The notes below the pieces were generated by a model. That model saw nothing but the letters and a program-made list of their open reading frames with translations, did not search any database and had not been told where the DNA came from. From an uncultured Lachnospiraceae bacterium (GTDB lineage: Bacteria > Bacillota > Clostridia > Lachnospirales > Lachnospiraceae), in the NCBI GenBank assembly GCA_946414885.1, contig CAMKQH010000015.1, positions 1 through 32,880 on the forward strand: DNA of 32,880 bases, in the 5' to 3' direction. Position 1 is the first letter of the stretch, and the number at the start of each line of letters is the position of its first letter. The translations under genes and the position numbers were made by a program. Shown here piece after piece: positions 30,430-32,880 of this stretch.

Positions 30430-31263
30430 CTACTCCGCTTCTTTCCCGGGAAAAACAATTTTTCCGTTGGCATGGTACGTTCGATCCTCTTCCGACGGCA
30501 ACGTCATGTAATCGCCATACATCGTTGTAAGATATGCGTCCGGATTCTGCATGGCCTGATACTCCCGATCCTCAAACTCCACGTAATTCCCCCCACGCAC
30601 GTCATTTAGTTCAAAAACCAGATCCTTTTTGGCCAACGCGTAATACGGAAAACACGTAACGTGCTTCGTTGGGCTCGCAAAATGCTTTGTAATATGCTTT
30701 ACGTACCTATCCCTGTTTCTGTCATAGTTTGTTAATTTCAATACCATTTGAATTACTTTTTTCCTTATGACGCCGGGCTTGTAACCAGGCCTTGTAAATA
30801 AAACAAACCTAAATAACCACCTGGCTTTTTTGATCTCTCTTAAAGCAACTCTTTCATCATCCGACACGTAATCAAAGGGAAAAATATCGATAAAAATACC
30901 GCGGTGCGCCAGATGATCCGTATTTTTTTCCGGAAAGAACGTGTTATTCATTCTGATTTTTGCATGAAATCTAAAATAATTTGGGTCCGTATCATGTGTC
31001 TGAAGGAAAAACTCTTTATCCAGCTCCTTGGCTGCAACCTCCATAAATTTCAAATAATCTTCCCTCAACATGCCAATGTCCACGTCATCATCCCAAGGAA
31101 TAAATCCTTTATGCCTTACTGCTCCCAAAGCCGATCCACTGTCAAGGAAATACGGAATGCCGTGCTTTTTGCATATTCTGTCAAACTCATCCATGATAAT
31201 CAGCAACGTCTCATGAAGTTTTTTTAGATCCTTATCCTCTAAAACCATTTTTTCCGTTTCCAT
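30430..31263 (-). CDS. LicD-family phosphotransferase
   Basis: The 277-residue protein carries the LicD signature DSGSALGAVRHKGFIPWDDD with DVDIGM (about 42-66). LicD enzymes transfer phosphocholine or similar groups from a CDP-alcohol to surface glycans and teichoic acids. With the adjacent cytidylyltransferase this could be a small surface-decoration unit. The start is the ATG at 31263 (GGGGAG nine nt upstream); a TTG two codons earlier is possible. It follows the ATPase gene by 38 bp. Confidence 0.85.
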   Translation of the reverse strand: METEKMVLEDKDLKKLHETLLIIMDEFDRICKKHGIPYFLDSGSALGAVRHKGFIPWDDDVDIGMLREDYLKFMEVAAKELDKEFFLQTHDTDPNYFRFHAKIRMNNTFFPEKNTDHLAHRGIFIDIFPFDYVSDDERVALREIKKARWLFRFVLFTRPGYKPGVIRKKVIQMVLKLTNYDRNRDRYVKHITKHFASPTKHVTCFPYYALAKKDLVFELNDVRGGNYVEFEDREYQAMQNPDAYLTTMYGDYMTLPSEEDRTYHANGKIVFPGKEAE

Positions 31264-31301
31264 CTTCAAACACTCCCCTGCAGGCTCTTTTATACACTTC
31301 G

Positions 31302-32702
31302 TTAGACTGCGTATAAATCCGACAACGTAAGAAGCAAAACCTTATCTTTTTCAGCATTCTCCTTTACCCATTTAGAATAGCCTGATAAGGAGAAAAACAA
31401 GTATTCAACCTCTTCATAACGCTTGTCAATGAGTCCCCTTCTGTCCATAAGGGCTTCATATGCTTCCTTGTCAATGACCTCTTTTTTAAACTTGCATTCC
31501 CCAATAACTGCCTTTCTGCTGACATTATCAATGCCAACGACGTCAATGTCGGTGGGCTTGCGGTCGTGCCCTGGTCCCCACCATCTGCCAACGTTTGTGA
31601 CAAGGCACTTAAACTGCCCGTCCAACCCTTTGGACAAAACATAATGTCTGCACATCTCCTCAAACACGCTGCCCATAAAGGAATGCAGCTTATCCTTCAC
31701 GTAATTCTTATAAAACACCTCACCGCGGTTCATCTCAATGGATGCCCTTGCCGCAGGAATAAAGCCGTACCAAAAACGATACATTCCGTCCGTAATCTCG
31801 TACGCGGTTTTCTTCGCATTCTCCTTTTCCGTCATGGGGGCTACTTTTGAAATCACTCCTATGGTACACAGGTTTTTTATGACGTACGCCAACGCTGCCG
31901 TTGTAACACGTGCCTTGTCTGCAATTTCATTCACCTTATTAGCTCCCCCCGCGCACGTTTCAATCACCGTATTGTACGTATTTATCGTCCTAAATTCCTG
32001 AGTCAAAAGATTGATGGGTTCTTCATAAAGATATCCGGACGGTTTGAAGAAATTGTTAATCAGGTTGTCATCCAGCGACAAATTGTCATCAAACAGCGTA
32101 AGGTATTTCGCAACGCCGCCCGTCACTCCGTACACAATGGCCTTCTCCTCGAAGCCATACTTCGGAACGAACTTCGCTGAATCGAGATAGTCAAAGGGCT
32201 TCAGAAAAATCTGATTCGTCCTTCTTCCAAAAAGCGGGCTCTTCTCGCTCAGCACTTCCCTTTCCATAAAGCCGATCGCAGACCCGCATATGATCAGATA
32301 TATGTTCTTTGATGAAAGGATCGTATCTATTGCCACCTGAAACCTAGACAAAAAAGAATCGTCCGCCTCTGCCACGTACGGGATCTCGTCAAGGGCCAAT
32401 ACCATTCTTTCACTTTGAGCCAAATTTCCGACAAAGCGGAAGAAGCCTTCCAAGTCATCAAATGCCGCCCCTTCCATTTCAGGCACGAGGTCGCTTATCA
32501 ACTGGGCAGACCATTTCCTTACATTGTCCTCCAGACTGCTCTGGCTCGCCACGTAATAGGAAGACCTCTTGCCTTTCAAAAACTCGGTTATTAGGTACGA
32601 TTTTCCTATTCGCCTGCGCCCATATATGACCGTCATCTGGAATCCGTCTTTTTTATATGTGTCTTCCAAGACGCTTATCTCATTTTTCCGTCCTATAAAC
32701 AT
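31302..32702 (-). CDS. AAA ATPase with C-terminal nuclease-like DUF234 domain
   Basis: The 466-residue protein has the Walker A motif GRRRIGKS (28-35) and Walker B LALDEIP (Asp105/Glu106), a central winged-helix region (about 245-310, NEIADKARVTTAALAYVIKNL), and a C-terminal DUF234-type domain with an Asp387 and E402-C-K404 pattern like PD-(D/E)XK nucleases. The type is common among archaeal-type ATPases of mobile or defence loci; its function is unknown. It is preceded by three tandem 15-bp repeats and an AT-rich promoter. LicD and later genes follow at 38 bp in the same orientation and may be cotranscribed. Confidence 0.85.
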   Translation of the reverse strand: MFIGRKNEISVLEDTYKKDGFQMTVIYGRRRIGKSYLITEFLKGKRSSYYVASQSSLEDNVRKWSAQLISDLVPEMEGAAFDDLEGFFRFVGNLAQSERMVLALDEIPYVAEADDSFLSRFQVAIDTILSSKNIYLIICGSAIGFMEREVLSEKSPLFGRRTNQIFLKPFDYLDSAKFVPKYGFEEKAIVYGVTGGVAKYLTLFDDNLSLDDNLINNFFKPSGYLYEEPINLLTQEFRTINTYNTVIETCAGGANKVNEIADKARVTTAALAYVIKNLCTIGVISKVAPMTEKENAKKTAYEITDGMYRFWYGFIPAARASIEMNRGEVFYKNYVKDKLHSFMGSVFEEMCRHYVLSKGLDGQFKCLVTNVGRWWGPGHDRKPTDIDVVGIDNVSRKAVIGECKFKKEVIDKEAYEALMDRRGLIDKRYEEVEYLFFSLSGYSKWVKENAEKDKVLLLTLSDLYAV

Positions 32703-32724
32703 TTTTCACCACTCCGTTTTGTTC

Positions 32725-32769
32725 AAATATGTTTTAGTAAAATATGTTTTAGTAATTTATATTTTAGCA
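32725..32769. repeat. Three tandem 15-bp repeats upstream of the ATPase gene
   Basis: AAATATGTTTTAGTA occurs at 32725-32739 and 32740-32754 exactly, followed by ATTTATATTTTAGCA (11 of 15 matching) at 32755-32769. The last unit overlaps the -10 of the promoter, so the array looks like an operator for a regulator binding at 1.5 helical-turn steps. Confidence 0.75.
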
Positions 32770-32788
32770 TAAGAAAATAATTTGTCAA
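32761..32788 (-). promoter_or_regulatory. Promoter of the DUF234 ATPase gene
   Basis: On the minus strand TTGACA (32788-32783), a 16-bp spacer and TAAAAT (32766-32761). The 15-bp repeats occupy the -10 and downstream region. Confidence 0.6.
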
Positions 32789-32880
32789 TAAGTGAGCCTT
32801 TTTATTTAATGTTTATGTGGCATTTCATCTCATATTTATTGACATTTTTCAACAAAAATCCTTTTTCATCTTTCCTCGGA

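Noticed and set aside
25355..32702. Prophage or integrated element
   Set aside because: No integrase, transposase, phage structural gene or flanking direct repeat is visible, although the gene content is accessory in type.

Overview
The window looks like chromosomal DNA of an anaerobic Clostridia member, most likely Lachnospiraceae. The pointers are a two-subunit iron-sulfur fumarase, both subunits of the spore-specific dipicolinate synthase, a VanZ-type membrane protein, strong AGGAGG ribosome sites with 5-9 nt spacing, and TTGACA/TATAAT promoters. The species cannot be named from the sequence alone.

Layout. 1-250: two tandem sigma-A promoters and an rRNA-type leader reading leftward out of the window, probably the start of an rRNA operon. 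266-1722: two small membrane protein genes of unknown function. 1777-2131: three ~120-bp tandem repeats built of very stable hairpins, followed by a tRNA-Ser(GCU) with its own terminator and consensus promoter. 2369-10913: one leftward, tightly packed eight-gene unit: rhomboid protease, HIT hydrolase, a 1072-residue NPLG-repeat zinc-ribbon membrane protein, a Tyr/Gly/Asn-repeat zinc-ribbon membrane protein, fumarase alpha, fumarase beta, a PlsC-type acyltransferase and a third zinc-ribbon membrane protein. The three zinc-ribbon proteins share one architecture: a zinc ribbon, low-complexity sequence, one membrane segment, and a C-terminal domain resembling YehR/DUF1307. They are the least explained part of the window.

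11047-14437 (rightward): dpaA, dpaB and an asparagine synthetase in one overlapping unit, implying a sporulation-capable lineage. 14488-17392 (leftward): an SseB-like protein and a ThuA/sugar-isomerase fusion whose promoter is overlaid by LacI/CcpA-type operators. 17661-18761: an orphan protein with a hairpin at the very 5' end of its predicted mRNA.

18815-25305 (leftward): a nucleotide-sugar and surface-glycan block: GHMP sugar kinase, sugar-1-phosphate nucleotidyltransferase, a UDP-glucose dehydrogenase fused to an XRE-type DNA-binding domain, a UDP-glucuronate 4-epimerase and a large membrane protein. The dehydrogenase promoter lies between two near-identical 19-bp palindromes, which suggests an enzyme that regulates its own gene. 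Kinase plus nucleotidyltransferase could be a salvage route feeding the same UDP-uronate pool.

25355-32702 is accessory in character: an MBL-fold hydrolase, an AbiE-type toxin-antitoxin pair with two 41-bp inverted-repeat operators around a perfect consensus promoter, a VanZ protein with extracellular repeats, a cytidylyltransferase and LicD pair, and a DUF234-type ATPase preceded by three 15-bp repeats.
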